A DNA stretch of 64,000 nucleotides, taken from NCBI RefSeq assembly GCF_050908995.1, contig NC_135133.1, positions 7,606,001 to 7,670,000 of the forward strand, given 5' to 3'. Source of the DNA: Andrena cerasifolii. Taxonomy: Eukaryota > Arthropoda > Insecta > Hymenoptera > Andrenidae. This document shows positions 11,940 to 24,700 of the stretch, piece after piece. Position 1 is the first letter of the stretch. Each line of letters opens with the position of its first letter. A model generated the notes under the pieces. That model ran no database searches and was not told the DNA's origin. It was given only the letters and a program-made list of their open reading frames with translations. Position numbers and translations under genes: made by a program.

Positions 11940-12510
11940 TCGGAAGCGGAGATAAATAAAACTGAAGGAGAAGAGAGAGAGGGAGAGCGAGAAAAAAAAA
12001 GGGAAAAAAGGGAAAGAAGAGGAACACGAGTCGGGTGTATGAAAGAAGAATGGAAGGGAGAAGGTGGAACCGGGAAGCGTGGGACAAAACGGGACGAAGA
12101 AGAAGAGGACGTGGCTGGACCACCGGCCGGCTCGGGGCGTGCGCTCGTGTAGCACGTGGCCGCGAGACTGAATATCCCCTACCTCGGCCACCTTCGTCAG
12201 TCCGTTTGTCCGCCTCATCCTTATCTTACCTGCTCGGCCGAGAAAGACTACCGCGGCCTTCTCTCGTTCTCTCTCCTCCCTCCCACCTCTGGACACCTCT
12301 CTCCTTCTCGCTCCTCGATCCTCTTCGTCTTCCTCTGCCTCCTCTGCAGCTTCTTCTCGCGGCCTCTTCCTCCTCCACTTCTTCTTCTTCCCCGTGGCTC
12401 CTTGTGCGATACCCTGCTCTTCCGAGCTTGTCGATCTCGCTCCGCGCAGCATCCATCTCCACGGAACCAGCGGTCCTCTCTCTCCCTCTCTCTCTCTCTC
12501 CATCCCATTT
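11940..12510. repeat. Purine tract followed by a pyrimidine tract (low complexity)
   Basis: About 190 bp of purine-rich DNA (GAGAGAGGGAGAGCGAG and A/G runs, 11940-12110) is followed after a short GC-rich spacer by about 340 bp of pyrimidine-rich DNA (CTCTCGTTCTCTCTCC, TTCTTCTTCCCC and similar). The two halves are roughly complementary in composition, so one strand could fold back on itself. The Arg/Glu- and Ser/Leu/Pro-rich frames across the tract are compositional. Confidence 0.7.
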
Positions 12511-14990
12511 TCCCTGTGTAGGTACACGACGGTCTCGCGAACGATTCGAGGATACGTTGCTCTCTGTCTCGCTGGATACGCGCAACCTGCGAGCCGCGAA
12601 CTCGCCTCCCGCGACTCTCTAGGGGGCACGGGCGCGAGGGGGGCGTTTCGGTGGTGCGCGGAGTTACGGAGGACCGGCACCCTGGGGCGAGGGCTATCGG
12701 GGATGAAGTTTTGGAGCACGGTCTTCGGGATGGAATGGGATTTTAGGAGCAAGATGTTTGGTGTTTTAGAAATAGCAGGTGCCTCGGAGACGCGAATGCT
12801 TAGATAAGATCGTTGCAGACACTAATTTATATCAAACACATCTCTGCCTACTCTTGGAATAACGTCGTTCAAGTTATCCGCGCATGTACCGGGACTACGG
12901 TGATTGACAAATTTCTCCAATAAAACCTGTCACTCGTAGACAAGCCTCATTTATAACGAATTGATTGCACGGCTCCTCCGCGAACGAAAAGCTTCGGCGC
13001 GACGCGAGCCGTGACCGGCAATGAAAATTACAAACTTTCCACGGCGGCGAAAACGTTTCCTAACCTTTGTAACGAGTCGACGGTCCATAAAGTTTTCCCG
13101 GGGCCGCGCCGCGGCCTAAGTATCGCAGATAACCATCTATATTTAATGAGCCGTTCGTTCGACGCCGCGATTTCCCTGGAGTGCGGCCAGAAGCACGTGC
13201 GGAAAAGCGGCGCACTGTTAAACCCGCTACCATGGAACGATCGCCCCGATGAATCGCGTAACTGTAGCAGCGTCGCGAACGTAATTGAAGGAGACACTCG
13301 TTTTGTGTCGTGTAAGGAGATACTTTATTCTCGAAGAGATGCTGCATCGAGGAAACTCTCGTTTAAGACTTCCGCGCATTTATGTATACTTCTATCAAGT
13401 TGGAAATGGAACTAAAGTATCTAGAATTGAACAAAGTGGATTAGGAAAGTATTTTACACTTTTTCCGAGCAAAATATCGTACTAGACGAAATCAGTGACG
13501 CACTCAGGATTGAATCTTCGAGTAGAACGGTAAAAGTTTATTTAAAGAATAACTTCAGTCGTCCTTACATTAATCTCCTCTTTCTGTTTTTTTTTTGGGG
13601 GGGTGCTTGGCCCCTTGGCCCCCCCTCTAGGTGCGCCACTGGACGGCATTATGCCACGGAAGATGATGGAAGACATGATTTTCAGCTAATATCGTAGAAG
13701 ATGTTAAAGCGATACCGCTGTGAATAGTGTGGACCGTAAAAGAATTGAATAGAAGACGTGCGCGGCGACTTCAACGCTGGGTTTGCAGTGACCCGAAAGA
13801 GACTTCAACGCCTGCGTAGGGAGCTATTGTGACGCACGGTGATTTCAACGCCGGGTTTGCGTTCACACATTAGTATTGCTATACCCCAGCAGTAGAGTAA
13901 TTCGTGTAATCTTCTTTAACTATGGGAAGACACTATTTCAAGCTGCTTTTAATATACCTGCGTGATTAACATAAACCTGCTGCAACATGACCTAACTTAT
14001 GCAACGAGTCATTTGCTTCTAATCACTTCGCGCGCATACGAGAAGCATAGACAATAAGTTGCGGTATAAATCGAACTATTTCCAGCGTTGATCAATGATC
14101 GTAAATAAGTGACGCAAGATGATCCAATGAAAAAATCGTATTCCCCCTTACGTAACCACGCTGGAGTTTCCAGCGAGCGGATCCTGGCGTCGTAGAACGC
14201 GAACGGTCGCATAATAGCGCACAGTTGTGACTTCTTTAAAAGTATCGCTTTGTTGAACATCACGACACGGGGCCCTCGCTTTTGTTGAGCATCGGCCGGG
14301 AGATCCGCGAATGTATTTCAATTACGCTCATCCGCCGTTCCCCTGCCAACTCGTTTGAAGCGAAACAAATGGCATATCGCGGTATCACAGCTGAATGGAA
14401 TAAACCAGGAGAAGGTTACGTCGCTCGAAGTGGGAGGCGGCCGATCAGCGACCAATAGAAACAGCCGCCACCCACGAAGCTATAAAAATTAATTTATCAC
14501 ATGGATCGCCGCCTACGCCATTGCTCCGTCCGCGGCGTCACGATTACGCAGCATCCCGCGAGATAACGCCACCTGTCGGGTCTTGTCCGTGGCACCTCGA
14601 TTTAAATTTTCTGCACTTGAGTGAATTGGACTTCTAGGGGCTCTCAAGAATTTCTACACCTCTTGGAAGGTTATTAGGAGACAATTCTGTACTTGTATTT
14701 GTGATTCGTTTAATTTCATTTATCGCAGAATGTGTAATATGATCGCGTAATCTGTTGTACTTTTGTTTTATGAGGAATCTTGATTATTGTTAGAATGCAT
14801 TGGGCGTGATTTATAATAATAATCATGTATATGCTTGCCTGTTTGAGGAAGATATTTGAAAGACAATAACGGTAATTTTAACTTAGAGGTCACTACTATA
14901 CAACCACTACCACTCTATGGTATCACATGGTAATTGTAATCTGAATTACCAACCACGGTAAATTGCAGAAGAAGCTTTGCTGCGTTCAGG
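12511..14990. other. Intergenic; no gene recognised
   Basis: Moderately GC-rich to AT-rich. A T-run then G-run then C-run (about 13586-13627) precedes GGTGCGCCACTGG and may be a transposon terminus. Two imperfect copies of GACTTCAACGC-GGGTTTGC lie near 13768 and 13841. No coding exon supported. Confidence 0.35.
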
Positions 14991-15624
14991 CAGCTTGGTT
15001 TTTCAATTTAAAAATCTGAAAAAAATTTAGGACAATAGTAACAATCATACGTACTTACAGGAAAAATATAATTATAGTGCCAAGCCTGCTTCGATACACA
15101 ATCGGCATTTTTCCGCATTTTTTGGCGTTTTTTATTTTTCACAGCTTGGTTTTTCAATTTAAAAATCTGAAAAAAATTTAGGACAATAGCAACAATCATA
15201 CGTACTTACAGGAAAAATATAATTATAGTGCCAAGCCTGCTTCGATACACAATCGGCATTTTTCCGCATTTTTTGGCGTTTTTTATTTTTCACAGCTTGG
15301 TTTTTCAATTTAAAAATCTGAAAAAAATTTAGGACAATAGCAACAATCATACGTACTTACAGGAAAAATATAATTATAGTGCCAAGCCTGCTTCGATACA
15401 CAATCGGCATTTTTCCGCATTTTTTGGCGTTTTTTATTTTTCACAGCTTGGTTTTTCAATTTAAAAATCTGAAAAAAATTTAGGACAATAGCAACAATCA
15501 TACGTACTTACAGGAAAAATATAATTATAGTGCCAAGCCTGCTTCGATACACAATCGGCATTTTTCCGCATTTTTTGGCGTTTTTTATTTTTCACAGCTT
15601 GGTTTTTCAATTTAAAAATCTGAA
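14991..15624. repeat. 151-bp tandem repeat, four full copies plus a partial
   Basis: Units start with CAGCTTGGTTTTTCAATTT at 14991, 15142, 15293, 15444 and 15595 (the last one partial). Copies are almost identical, apart from a T/C change in the first copy (GACAATAGTAAC versus GACAATAGCAAC). The unit is AT-rich and has no long frame across unit boundaries; the repeated 63-codon minus-strand frames are products of the tandem structure. It sits just left of the 170-bp satellite but has no obvious similarity to it. Confidence 0.95.
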
Positions 15625-15731
15625 ACAATTCTCTAATATGTGCCCCGATAACAGAAATGCCTCTGATTTTTTTCAAAATTTTTCATCCCCTAGTATAGGA
15701 GAAATTCGGCAAAAACCTGATTTCCTATTTT

Positions 15732-17575
15732 TGCCACCTCTTTCGACATCATGTTCTCCTGTTACAAAGCCCAATTTTGTGCATTCTGAAAATTTTTGCC
15801 AGATTTGGCCCAGGTATCAGGAGAACATGAAGCGAAAAGAGGTATTCTGAATTTCAGCTTCGAAGGCATCTTCGATTCTCTCTGCGAAGACGTTACGTAG
15901 TGCCACCTCTTTCGACATCATGTTCTCCTGTTACAAAGCCCAATTTTGTGCATTCTGAAAATTTTTGCCAGATTTTGGCCCAGGTATCAGGAGAACATGA
16001 AGCGAAAAGAGGTATTCTGAATTTCAGCTTCGAAGGCATCTTCGTTTCTCTCTGCGAAGACTTTACTTAGTGCCACCTCTTTCGACATCATGTTCTCCTG
16101 TTACAAAGCCCAATTTTGTGCATTCTGAAAATTTTTGCCAGATTTTGGCCCAGGTATCAGGAGAACATGAAGCGAAAAGAGGTATTCTGAATTTCAGCTT
16201 CGAAGGCATCTTCGGTTCTCTCTGCGAAGACTTTACTTAGTGCCACCTCTTTCGACATCATGTTCTCCTGTTACAAAGCCCAATTTTGTGCATTCTGAAA
16301 ATTTTTGCCAGATTTTGGCCTAGGTATCAGGAGAACATGAAGCGAAAAGAGGTATTCTGAATTTCAGCTTCGAAGGCATCTTCGGTTCTCTCTGCGAAGA
16401 CTTTACTTAGTGCCACCTCTTTCGACATCATGTTCTCCTGTTACAAAGCCCAATTTTGTGCATTCTGAAAATTTTTGCCAGATTTTGGCCTAGGTATCAG
16501 GAGAACATGAAGCGAAAAGAGGTATTCTGAATTTCAGCTTCGAAGGCATCTTCGGTTCTCTCTGCGAAGACTTTACTTAGTGCCACCTCTTTCGACATCA
16601 TGTTCTCCTGTTACAAAGCCCAATTTTGTGCATTCTGAAAATTTTTGCCAGATTTTGGCCCAAGTATCAGGAGAACATGAAGCGAAAAGAGGTATTCTGA
16701 ATTTCAGCTTCGAAGGCATCTTCGGTTCTCTCTGTGAAGACTTTACTTAGTGCCACCTCTTTCGACATCATGTTCTCCTATTACAAAGCCCAATTTTGTG
16801 CATTCTGAAAATTTTTGCCAGATTTTGGCCCAGGTATCAGGAGAACATGAAGCGAAAAGAGGTATTCTGAATTTCAGCTTCGAAGGCATCTTCGGTTCTC
16901 TCTACGAAGACTTTACTTAGTGCCACCTCTTTCGACATCATGTTCTCCTGTTACAAAGCCCAATTTTGTGCATTCTGAAAATTTTTGCCAGATTTTGGCC
17001 CAGGTATCAGGAGAACATGAAGCGAAAAGAGGTATTCTGAATTTCAGCTTCGAAGGCATCTTCGGTTCTCTCTGCGAAGACTTTACTTAGTGCCACCTCT
17101 TTCGACATCATGTTCTCCTGTTACAAAGCCCAATTTTGTGCATTCTGAAAATTTTTGCCAGATTTTGGCCCAGGTATCAGGAGAACATGAAGCGAAAAGA
17201 GGTATTCTGAATTTCAGCTTCGAAGGCATCTTCGGTTCTCTCTGCGAAGACTTTACTTAGTGCCACCTCTTTCGACATCATATTCTCCTGTTACAAAGCC
17301 CAATTTTGTGCATTCTGAAAATTTTTGCCAGATTTTGGCCCAGGTATCAGGAGAACATGAAGCGAAAAGAGGTATTCTGAATTTCAGCTTCGAAGGCATC
17401 TTCGGTTCTCTCTGCGAAGACTTTACTTAGTGCCACCTCTTTCGACATCATATTCTCCTGTTACAAAGCCCAATTTTGTGCATTCTGAAAATTTTTGCCA
17501 GATTTTGGCCCAGGTATCAGGAGAACATGAAGCGAAAAGAGGTATTCTAAATTTCAGCTTCAAAGGCATCGCCTT
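15732..17575. repeat. 170-bp satellite, array 1 (about 11 monomers)
   Basis: Monomers begin TGCCACCTCTTTCGACATCA at 15732, 15901, 16071 and then every 170 bp to 17431. The first unit lacks one T in GATTTTGGCC, giving 169 bp. Copies differ at a handful of sites, for example TTCG[A/G/T]TTCTC and GGCC[C/T]AGGTATCAG. Each monomer holds an inverted pair, CATGTTCTCCTG and CAGGAGAACATG, about 75 bp apart. The array ends abruptly at AAGGCATC/GCCTTAAAGT. Confidence 0.97.
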
Positions 17576-18756
17576 AAAGTAGCAAACAAGAAATACGCCT
17601 TTCATGGGCCTTTAAACAGTTCTCGGTTAATGTGATGCTTTTGAAAGTCTCGAAGCTTGTAATTTCTGAATAGTATTCCATGGGCACTAGTTGCATAATT
17701 TTCTTCAATATCGACTTATTAACAAAGGAAATCTATGGTATTCTTAAGGAAATACCATAGATATTTGAAATTTGGATAGGAATATGTAAAAGGTATTTCT
17801 GAATAATAATACAGTTTGTTTCAAGTTTCTTTCATTTTATTTGCATAAAAGGCCTTTACAGTGTTACAATAAAGTATAAGGTATATAAAGTCACTATTTT
17901 CTTGTGATTACTATCAAGGTTTCCATCATTCCGTCGAAATATTCCGAAGTTAAAACCTGTAAGAAGAAAAATATTTTTAGTAACTTGACTTGTCTATTAT
18001 GGAAAATGGGAGAAACGTTACAACATTTTGTCACGTATGAAAATATATTAGTACAGGGAATAATTTTATTATGCAACATGTTGATTGAAATTAGTCGTTT
18101 TAGATTTTATATGTTTGCGGTAAGATTTAATATTAATTCCTACCACTCGTAGCACTGTAATCTTATTTTAGAATCAGTCGGTAACGTTGGGTGCGACACC
18201 AGCAGCGGCCAATTCAGCAACTGCATACTCTGAAATCTGTTGAAATGCTGTGCGTGCGTAAGTGCTTGTATATGTGTGACATGTTTAGAGGCTAGAGTGT
18301 GCCGATGCGATGTAACTAATCTCACATACTGTAACTAAAGCGATTATTAATCGTGTATATTTCTGCTTTACAGGTAAGGAATTTTTACATAAAAGACGTT
18401 AAACCGGCTGCATTTTCGAGTGTGTTCATTGATATGAAATTTGCACAAGATAGTGCTTCAGCCGAATTACCCAGTTACACTTGTAACATTTCATTGTATT
18501 GCATTTCACTTATTTGAATAAATTGCAGCTAAGTGGTAAAAGAGTTTTTTTATTTAACGAGCACTACTTACTCCTTCCTATTCCAAATCACATATAAAAG
18601 ACATGCTAAAAAGAACACCTAAAAGATCCTTCCACGCAGAGTGGTTTTAAAAATCTTCGCATTAAAGCACTACTTTAAATATCCTATTCACTACTCTCCA
18701 ACTCTATCGACATTCGTTCAAGGCTTCTACTTCTCTTCAGAGACATTACTTTGCGC
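17576..18756. other. Unique-looking spacer between satellite arrays
   Basis: AT-rich DNA of about 1.2 kb. It contains a perfect 12-bp inverted repeat, ATCTATGGTATT at 17731-17742 and its complement at 17751-17762 with an 8-nt loop. A segment near 18160-18200 resembles 31083-31123. No gene recognised. Confidence 0.5.
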
Positions 18757-21700
18757 TACCTCTTTCCACGTCATGTTATCCTGTTACGAAGCCTGATTTT
18801 AGAGATATCTGAAAATTTTCGCCAGATTTTGGCCCAGGTATCAGGAGAACATGAAGCGAAAAGAGGTATTCTGAATTTCAGCTTCGAAGGCATCCTCGAT
18901 TCTCTCTCCGAAGACGTTACTTAGTGCCACCTCTTTCGACGGCATGTTCTCCTGTTACAAAGCCCAATTTTGTGCATTCTGAAAATTTTTGCCAGATTTT
19001 GGCCCAGGTATCAGGAGAACATGAAGCGAAAAGAGGTATTCTGAATTTCAGCTGCGAAAGCATCCTCGATTCTCTCTCCGAAGACGTTACTTAGTGCCAC
19101 CTCTTTCGACATCATGTTCTCCTGTTACAAAGCCCAATTTTATGCATTCTGAAAATTTTTGCCAGATTTTGGCCCAGGTATCAGGAGAACATGAAGCGAA
19201 AAGAGGTATTCTGAATTTCAGCTGCGAAGGCATCCTCGACTCTCTCTCCGAAGACGTTACTTAGTGCCACCTCTTTCGACGGCATGTTCTCCTGTTACAA
19301 AGCCCAATTTTGTGCATTCTGAAAATTTTTGCCAGATTTTGGCCCAGGTATCAGGAGAACATGAAGCGAAAAGAGGTATTCTGAATTTCAGCTGCAAAGG
19401 CATCCTCGATTCTCTCTCCGAAGACGTTACTTAGTGCCACCTCTTTCGACATCATGTTCTCCTGTTACAAAGCCCAATTTTATGCATTCTGAAAATTTTT
19501 GCCAGATTTTGGCCCAGGTATCAGGAGAACATGAAGCGAAAAGAGGTATTCTGAATTTCAGCTGCGAAGGCATCCTCGACTCTCTCTCCGAAGACGTTAC
19601 TTAGTGCCACCTCTTTCGACGGCATGTTCTCCTGTTACAAAGCCCAATTTTGTGCATTCTGAAAATTTTTGCCAGATTTTGGCCCAGGTATCAGGAGAAC
19701 ATGAAGCGAAAAGAGGTATTCTGAATTTCAGCTTCGAAGGCATCCTCGACACTCTCTCCGAAGACGTTACTTAGTGCCACCTCTTTCGACGGCATGTTCT
19801 TCTGTTACAAAGCCCAATTTTGTGCATTCTGAAAATTTTTGCCAGATTTTGGCCCAGGTATCAGGAGAACATGAAGCGAAAAGAGGTATTCTGAATTTCA
19901 GCTGCGAAGGCATCCTCGATTCTCTCTCCGAAGACGTTACTTAGTGCCACCTCTTTCGACGGCATGTTCTCCTGTTACAAAGCCCAATTTTGTGCATTCT
20001 GAAAATTTTTGCCAGATTTTGGCCCAGGTATCAGGAGAACATGAAGCGAAAAGAGGTATCCTAAATTTCAGCGAAACTTCTGCTTCGAATAGTTCAGCGT
20101 CTTCGATTCGCTTTCCGGAGACATTACTTTGCGCCACCTTCTTCGAAGTCATGTTATCCTGTTACGAAGCCCAAATTTTGTGCGTTCTGATAATTTATGC
20201 CAGGTTTTGGCCAATATGTATCAGGAGAACATGAAGCGAAAAGAGGTATTCTGAATTTCAGCTGCGAAGGCATCCTCGATTCTCTCTCCGGAGACATTAC
20301 TTAGTGCCACCTCTTTCGACATCATGTTCTCCTGTTACAAAGCCCAATTTTGTGCATTCTGAAAATTTTTGCCAGATTTTTGGCCCAGGTATCAGGAGAA
20401 CATGAAGCGAAAAGAGGTATCCTAAATTTCAGCGAAACTTCTGCTTCGAATAGTTCTGCGTCTTCGATTCGCTTTCCGGAGACATTACTTTGCGCCACCT
20501 TCTTCGAAGTCATGTTATCCTGTTACGAAGCCCAAATTTTGTGCGTTCTGATAATTTATGCCAGGTTTTGGCCAATATGTATCAGGAGAACATGAAGCGA
20601 AAAGAGGTATTCTGAATTTCAGCTGCGAAGGCATCCTCGATTCTCTCTCCGGAGACATTACTTAGTGCCACCTCTTTCGACATCATGTTCTCCTGTTACA
20701 AAGCCCAATTTTGTGCATTCTGAAAATTTTTGCCAGATTTTGGCCCAGGTATCAGGAGAACATGAAGCGAAAAGAGGTATCCTAAATTTCAGCGAAACTT
20801 CTGCTTCGAATAGTTCTGCGTCTTCGATTCGCTTTCCGGAGACATTACTTTGCGCCACCTTCTTCGAAGTCATGTTATCCTGTTACGAAGCCCAAATTTT
20901 GTGCGTTCTGATAATTTATGCCAGGTTTTGGCCAATATGTATCAGGAGAACATGAAGCGAAAAAAGGTATTCTGAATTTCAGCTGCGAAGGCATCCTCGA
21001 TTCTCTCTCCGGAGACATTACTTAGTGCCACCTCTTTCGACATCATGTTCTCCTGTTACAAAGCCCAATTTTGTGCATTCTGAAAATTTTTGCCAGATTT
21101 TGGCCCAGGTATCAGGAGAACATGAAGCGAAAAGAGGTATTCTGAATTTCAGCTGCGAAGGCATCCTCGATTCTCTCTCCGGAGACATTACTTAGTGCCA
21201 CCTCTTTTGACATCATGTTCTCCTGTTACAAAGCCCAATTTTGTGCATTCTGAAAATTTTTGCCAGATTTTGGCCCAGGTATCAGGAGAACATGAAGCGA
21301 AAAGAGGTATCCTAAATTTCAGCGAAACTTCTGCTTCGAATAGTTCTGCGTCTTCGATTCGCTTTCCGGAGACATTACTTTGCGCCACCTTCTTCGAAGT
21401 CATGTTCTCCTATTACAAAGCCCAATTTTGTGCATTCTGAAAATTTTTGCCAGATTTTGGCCCAGGTATCAGGAGAACATGAAGCGAAAAGAGGTATTCT
21501 GAATTTCAGCTTCGAAGGCATCTTCGGTTCTCTCTGCGAAGACTTTACTTAGTGCCACCTCTTTCGACATCATGTTCTCCTGTTACAAAGCCCAATTTTG
21601 TGCATTCTGAAAATTTTTGCCAGATTTTGGCCCAGGTATCAGGAGAACATGAAGCGAAAAGAGGTATTCTGAATTTCAGCTTCGAAGGCATCTTCGTTTC

Positions 21701-24700
21701 TCTCTGCGAAGACTTTACTTAGTGCCACCTCTTTCGACATCATGTTCTCCTGTTACAAAGCCCAATTTTGTGCATTCTGAAAATTTTTGCCAGATTTTGG
21801 CCCAGGTATGAGGAGAACATGAAGCGAAAAGAGGTATTCTGAATTTCAGCTTCGAAGGCATCTTCGGTTCTCTCTGCGAAGACTTTACTTAGTGCCACCT
21901 CTTTCGACATCATGTTCTCCTGTTACAAAGCCCAATTTTGTGCATTCTGAAAATTTTTGCCAGATTTTGGCCCAGGTATCAGGAGAACATGAAGCGAAAA
22001 GAGGTATTCTGAATTTCAGCTTCGAAGGCATCTTCGATTCTCTCTGCGAAGACTTTACTTAGTGCCACCTCTTTCGACATCATGTTCTCCTGTTACAAAG
22101 CCCAATTTTGTGCATTCTGAAAATTTTTGCCAGATTTTGGCCCAGGTATCAGGAGAACATGAAGCGAAAAGAGGTATTCTGAATTTCAGCTGCGAAAGCA
22201 TCCTCGATTCTCTCTCCGAAGACGTTACTTAGTGCCACCTCTTTCGACATCATGTTCTCCTGTTACAAAGCCCAATTTTATGCATTCTGAAAATTTTTGC
22301 CAGATTTTGGCCCAGGTATCAGGAGAACATGAAGCGAAAAGAGGTATTCTGAATTTCAGCTGCGAAGGCATCCTCGACTCTCTCTCCGAAGACGTTACTT
22401 AGTGCCACCTCTTTCGACGGCATGTTCTCCTGTTACAAAGCCCAATTTTGTGCATTCTGAAAATTTTTGCCAGATTTTGGCCCAGGTATCAGGAGAACAT
22501 GAAGCGAAAAGAGGTATTCTGAATTTCAGCTGCAAAGGCATCCTCGATTCTCTCTCCGAAGACGTTACTTAGTGCCACCTCTTTCGACATCATGTTCTCC
22601 TGTTACAAAGCCCAATTTTATGCATTCTGAAAATTTTTGCCAGATTTTGGCCCAGGTATCAGGAGAACATGAAGCGAAAAGAGGTATTCTGAATTTCAGC
22701 TGCGAAGGCATCCTCGACTCTCTCTCCGAAGACGTTACTTAGTGCCACCTCTTTCGACGGCATGTTCTCCTGTTACAAAGCCCAATTTTGTGCATTCTGA
22801 AAATTTTTGCCAGATTTTGGCCCAGGTATCAGGAGAACATGAAGCGAAAAGAGGTATTCTGAATTTCAGCTTCGAAGGCATCCTCGACACTCTCTCCGAA
22901 GACGTTACTTAGTGCCACCTCTTTCGACGGCATGTTCTTCTGTTACAAAGCCCAATTTTGTGCATTCTGAAAATTTTTGCCAGATTTTGGCCCAGGTATC
23001 AGGAGAACATGAAGCGAAAAGAGGTATTCTGAATTTCAGCTGCGAAGGCATCCTCGATTCTCTCTCCGAAGACGTTACTTAGTGCCACCTCTTTCGACGG
23101 CATGTTCTCCTGTTACAAAGCCCAATTTTGTGCATTCTGAAAATTTTTGCCAGATTTTGGCCCAGGTATCAGGAGAACATGAAGCGAAAAGAGGTATCCT
23201 AAATTTCAGCGAAACTTCTGCTTCGAATAGTTCAGCGTCTTCGATTCGCTTTCCGGAGACATTACTTTGCGCCACCTTCTTCGAAGTCATGTTATCCTGT
23301 TACGAAGCCCAAATTTTGTGCGTTCTGATAATTTATGCCAGGTTTTGGCCAATATGTATCAGGAGAACATGAAGCGAAAAGAGGTATTCTGAATTTCAGC
23401 TGCGAAGGCATCCTCGATTCTCTCTCCGGAGACATTACTTAGTGCCACCTCTTTCGACATCATGTTCTCCTGTTACAAAGCCCAATTTTGTGCATTCTGA
23501 AAATTTTTGCCAGATTTTTGGCCCAGGTATCAGGAGAACATGAAGCGAAAAGAGGTATCCTAAATTTCAGCGAAACTTCTGCTTCGAATAGTTCTGCGTC
23601 TTCGATTCGCTTTCCGGAGACATTACTTTGCGCCACCTTCTTCGAAGTCATGTTATCCTGTTACGAAGCCCAAATTTTGTGCGTTCTGATAATTTATGCC
23701 AGGTTTTGGCCAATATGTATCAGGAGAACATGAAGCGAAAAGAGGTATTCTGAATTTCAGCTGCGAAGGCATCCTCGATTCTCTCTCCGGAGACATTACT
23801 TAGTGCCACCTCTTTCGACATCATGTTCTCCTGTTACAAAGCCCAATTTTGTGCATTCTGAAAATTTTTGCCAGATTTTGGCCCAGGTATCAGGAGAACA
23901 TGAAGCGAAAAGAGGTATCCTAAATTTCAGCGAAACTTCTGCTTCGAATAGTTCTGCGTCTTCGATTCGCTTTCCGGAGACATTACTTTGCGCCACCTTC
24001 TTCGAAGTCATGTTATCCTGTTACGAAGCCCAAATTTTGTGCGTTCTGATAATTTATGCCAGGTTTTGGCCAATATGTATCAGGAGAACATGAAGCGAAA
24101 AAAGGTATTCTGAATTTCAGCTGCGAAGGCATCCTCGATTCTCTCTCCGGAGACATTACTTAGTGCCACCTCTTTCGACATCATGTTCTCCTGTTACAAA
24201 GCCCAATTTTGTGCATTCTGAAAATTTTTGCCAGATTTTGGCCCAGGTATCAGGAGAACATGAAGCGAAAAGAGGTATTCTGAATTTCAGCTGCGAAGGC
24301 ATCCTCGATTCTCTCTCCGGAGACATTACTTAGTGCCACCTCTTTTGACATCATGTTCTCCTGTTACAAAGCCCAATTTTGTGCATTCTGAAAATTTTTG
24401 CCAGATTTTGGCCCAGGTATCAGGAGAACATGAAGCGAAAAGAGGTATCCTAAATTTCAGCGAAACTTCTGCTTCGAATAGTTCTGCGTCTTCGATTCGC
24501 TTTCCGGAGACATTACTTTGCGCCACCTTCTTCGAAGTCATGTTCTCCTATTACAAAGCCCAATTTTGTGCATTCTGAAAATTTTTGCCAGATTTTGGCC
24601 CAGGTATCAGGAGAACATGAAGCGAAAAGAGGTATTCTGAATTTCAGCTTCGAAGGCATCTTCGGTTCTCTCTGCGAAGACTTTACTTAGTGCCACCTCT

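Noticed and set aside
11745..12752. 335-codon open frame on the minus strand
   Set aside because: Arg/Glu-rich then Ser/Phe/Leu-rich, tracking the purine and pyrimidine tracts; overlapping frames on both strands are equally long and no domain is visible.
14991..15676. CRISPR-like regular repeats
   Set aside because: Repeats are contiguous with no unique spacers, and the genome is eukaryotic; these are ordinary tandem repeats.
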